Source: Amyloporia xantha
Taxonomy: Eukaryota > Basidiomycota > Agaricomycetes > Polyporales > Adustoporiaceae
DNA length: 64,000 nucleotides
Assembly: GCA_036971615.1 (NCBI GenBank)
Contig: JAYKKR010000003.1
Coordinates: 186,001 to 250,000 of the forward strand
Reading direction: 5' to 3'
In this document: piece after piece, positions 61,462-64,000 of the stretch
Numbering within the stretch: the first letter of the stretch is position 1
Layout of the letters: every line of letters begins with the position of its first letter
The notes under the pieces: model-generated
Database searches by the model: none
The model's input: the letters and a program-made list of their open reading frames with translations, nothing else
What the model was told of the DNA's origin: nothing
Made by a program: the position numbers and the translations under genes

Positions 61462-63210
61462 ATGTCGGAACACGCAGACGAGCTAGGTGAGCACATCATG
61501 TAGATATCCTCACACGCCAACCTGCGCTCACTCCCCTCAGCCCGCCAAATACTAGACTTCGAGTCCTCGCCCATCAGAGGTGATGCCCCTCGCCCTACCC
61601 TGGACTTCGACTCCTCGCCCATCAGAGGGGATGTCCCTCGCCCAACTCTGGACTTCGACTCCTCGCCCATCAGAGGGGATGTTTCTCGCCCAATTCTGGA
61701 TGTGATGTCTTCGCCTTCGCCGTCGCCTTCACGCACTCTGCCACCAGCGTGTACGCTTGGCGATTTGTCCGCATTGCCATCGCCATCCCCGCCGCCGCTC
61801 AACTTTCGCTTTGCTATGTCGCCAACGCCTGACCTTGCCAACGTTCAGGGGGGATCTGCACAACGTAGCACTCCTCTCGATATGCCGCCACCGCCGTCCG
61901 TGCCTACTTCAAAAAGACGTGTGGACCTCGTCTTCCCCCAATTAACGTCCCCTCAACTACGTAGGCCCACAATGCAGTCGGCATCTTCCCAAGATATAGA
62001 TCTCTTCCATCCATCGCTCAACATTTCGCCCTCACCGCCGAATACCTCGCTATCAAGACAACCGTTGGATTTCACCTCGCCATCGCGAATGCAGACCTCA
62101 CCTTTTAGATCCGCCCTGGACCTTTCGCCATCGCAGGTAAACACCCCGTTGCACCGTCCACAGCTTGACCTGGAGGCATCTCCAGAGCGAGTGCACAGCG
62201 CCCAGCCTACCTTTGAGTCGCCTGTCCCTCATCGTGCACACCTCGACTTGTCGCCATCACTGTCTCCAGTCCTCCAGCTCCGCGATCAGCTGGATCTCCC
62301 GGCCACTCCATCCCCAGGTATGTCCACACTCATGTTTTTAAACCTATTTGCTACTGACACTCCATTCCTCTACTATTGAAGATAGAGGCGCGCCTATGGA
62401 TGGCGTCGTGGATGGCGGCGTGGATGGCGGCGTGGATGGCGGCGTGGACGGCGGCGTGGACGGCGGGATGGACGGCGGGATGGACGGCGCACTTGATCAC
62501 GACCTTGCGCATAGCCAAGATGGCGATGTTGACATGGCGGATGAGCGCCTCATCCAACTCAATCGCCAGGTATTTTGCCTCGCTTTCTCTTGCCTTTGTG
62601 TTTGAATACTCATAGACAGTACCTTGACATTATAAATGAGGTGTTGGACGAGCACAACATACCCCGCGGTCCTCTGGTAAGTGAAAGCCCTCCATCGCCT
62701 TCATCGTCATGCTGATACCACTCCAGAACTTGGAGGCACACCGTCAGCGGCTCAGAGACCGTGGCCAGGATCTCCCTCGTACCTTCGCCCTCGCTCCCAT
62801 TCTGGATCACGACGAGGACATCATTGACTCAAGTAAGTACAGCGAAATTCACCCTTTCACCATACTTAAATATGCAAAGAATTGGAGAATCCATACTTTG
62901 ATGATGGCAGAGGCCACTCCCCCAATAGCGCCATGAACGCCATCGAGATTAAATTCGGTATGACTCTGCGCTCGCAATTTGCCATTCGCTAAAGAAAACA
63001 ATAGAAGGTTTTCCTCGCAGAAGCGAAGAAAACTTGATGTTCCTTCAAGCGCAATCCCTGAGCGAGAGGTTACGACGTATAGAAGAGGACATCGACGTCG
63101 CCAACGCAATCTTGCAGCTGCACCAGCCCATCAAATCCTTGCTCACAGCCAAGCCACCGCAGGACGGGACCACTGGGGTTGAAGCCATGATGTGGAATGG
63201 CGAGATATAA
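61462..63210 (+). CDS. Gene F: disordered LD-SP repeat protein of K2, 478 aa
   Basis: Seven exons: 61462-61486, 61541-62317, 62382-62569, 62620-62676, 62727-62832, 62880-62957 and 63005-63210; phases all close on TAA 63210. MSEHADELARQ is followed by three exact-length 16 aa repeats (LDFDSSPIRGDVPRPT type, 61552-61695), then about eight further short motifs of the form L-D-[FL]-x-x-S-P (PLDFTSPSR, ALDLSPSQ, QLDLEASPER, HLDLSPSLSP). Exon 3 encodes (V/M-D-G-G)n. The C-terminal part looks folded and helical (YLDIINEVLDEHNIPRGP; MFLQAQSLSERLRRIEEDIDVANAILQLHQP). Repeated Ser-Pro sites suggest phosphorylation or a scaffold role, which is inference. Head-to-head with gene E. Function unknown. Confidence 0.7.
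61552..61695 (+). repeat. Three 48 bp tandem repeats in gene F
   Basis: Exactly 3 x 48 bp, in frame, few substitutions; encodes the 16 aa LDFDSSPIRGD unit. Confidence 0.8.
62398..62490 (+). repeat. 12 bp tandem repeat in gene F made of the K2 hexamer
   Basis: Units GATGGCGGCGTG, later GACGGCGGGATG, encoding Val/Met-Asp-Gly-Gly. The first units each contain ATGGCG. Confidence 0.75.
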
Positions 63211-63412
63211 TTCGTTATACAGTATATACTCCGATGTCGTTGGCATCAAGGACAAAATGTAGTCACAGAATATTGAGTTGCTTTACCAATATACGCGAAC
63301 ACATGACCTGGCGGCGCCGATACCGCGCCATGAAAATACCATCCCAGTGGGCATACCAGGCCCATAAGCGTGGTGCGCCATGATGCTCGATATGAATACC
63401 ACTGCATCCACC
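63211..63412. other. Spacer between gene F and right array
   Basis: About 200 bp; contains GCGCCATGAAAAT and TGCGCCATGATGC (K2 hexamer), no ORF. Confidence 0.4.
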
Positions 63413-63971
63413 ATCGGCCGACGCTACTTGAAGGCGATAATATACCACGGAAATATGGCGCACTCGGCCGCGCCGTGTCTAAAGGCTATATTATAGCCCT
63501 CGGCCGACGCTACTGGAAGGCGATAATATACCACGGAAATATGGCGCACTCGGCCGCGCCGTGTCTACAGGCTATATTATACCCTCTCAGCCGACACTAC
63601 TTGAAGGCGATAATATACCACGGAAATATGGCGCACTCGGCCGCGCCGTGTCTAAAGGCTATATTATACCCTCTCGGCCGACACTACTTGCAGGCGAGAA
63701 TATACCACAGAAATATGGCGCACTCGGCCGCGCCGTATCTACAGGCTATATTATACCCTCTCGGCCGACGCTACTTGAAGGCGAGAATATACCAGGGAAA
63801 TATGGCGCACTCGGCCGCGCCATATCTACAGGCTATATTATACCCTCTCGGCCAACCCTGCACTGCAGGCTATAGCGATGGCGTCGGCCGACGTCCGCTC
63901 TCCTTACTAAGTAATAAAAATTTCACCCATATCTCTCCCTATAGAGTAGGCTATAGTGACTGTATGGTGTG
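63413..63971 (-). repeat. Right terminal inverted repeat with subterminal units
   Basis: Units near 63415, 63503, 63590, 63677 and 63763, inverted copies of the left array, then the outer about 95 bp (CTCTCCTTACTAAGTAATAAAAATTT... to CTATAGTGACTGTATGG). One substitution in the CCTGCAGTGCAGGG block relative to the left end. Confidence 0.85.
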
Positions 63972-63978
63972 ACATGTC
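63972..63978. repeat. Target site duplication of K2, right
   Basis: ACATGTC, matching 46097-46103. The sequence beyond should be the continuation of K1. Confidence 0.6.
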
Positions 63979-64000
63979 CCTTTCCCACGGACTCCGTCCC

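Larger units (their letters stand above)
46104..63971. mobile_element. K2: complete KDZ-TET transposon, 17.9 kb
   Basis: The outer ends are inverted copies: CATTCAGTCATTATAGCC at left against the reverse complement CATACAGTCACTATAGCC at right, continuing through about 110 near-identical bases (GGGAGAGATATGGGTGAAAT...) into arrays of 86-90 bp units. Gene order: G(-), KDZ(+), TET(-), D(+), E(-), F(+). Genes E, F, G and TET are open; KDZ and D show single-base frame changes. Hexamer ATGGCG/CGCCAT occurs about every 130 bp (about 22 in 50221-53160). Confidence 0.85.

Noticed and set aside
1..64000. tRNA, rRNA or other structured RNA genes
   Set aside because: I looked for cloverleaf-like and conserved rRNA stretches and saw none I could support; a covariance-model scan would be decisive.

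Overview
The window looks like repeat-rich chromosomal DNA of an agaricomycete fungus (Basidiomycota). Genes carry many 41-112 bp GT-AG introns, and the recognisable elements (KDZ and Plavaka transposases, TET/JBP dioxygenases inside KDZ elements, solo LTR) are typical of mushroom-forming fungi. Almost everything datable is mobile; I saw no convincing housekeeping gene.

Layout. 1-11 kb: two paralogous multi-exon genes (A and B) of a family with a homeodomain-helix-like W-F/Y-x-N motif. 13.7-14.9 kb: a four-exon gene of unknown function. 15-23.5 kb: little coding signal apart from one coiled-coil ORF. 23.5-25.7 kb: a broken amidase. 27-31 kb: an AT-rich block almost devoid of CpG that still encodes an Ulp1-type protease with its catalytic residues. 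31.1-37.1 kb: a Plavaka transposon with nonsense mutations, a divergent gene (X) and a 1,744 bp solo LTR. 37.1-46.1 kb: remnant of a KDZ-TET element (called K1 here), interrupted by a 4.3 kb non-autonomous inverted-repeat element (N) that carries a second copy of the gene X segment. 46.1-63.97 kb: an apparently full-length 17.9 kb KDZ-TET element (K2) with inverted terminal arrays and a 7 bp target duplication. K2 seems to have inserted into K1.

How K2 works as a unit. Six genes form three head-to-head pairs: G(-)/KDZ transposase(+), TET/JBP dioxygenase(-)/gene D(+), and Zn2Cys6 coiled-coil protein E(-)/disordered protein F(+). K1 keeps the same order as far as it survives: KDZ(+), TET(-), D-homologue(+), E-homologue(-). 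The most striking signal is that each element is saturated, in coding and non-coding DNA alike, with its own CpG-containing hexamer: ATGGCG/CGCCAT in K2 and GTCGCG/CGCGAC in K1. Together with an element-borne 5-methylcytosine oxidase and a GAL4-type DNA-binding protein, this suggests an element-specific recognition and anti-methylation system. The function is inference; the hexamer enrichment is visible by eye. All motif counts here were made by hand.
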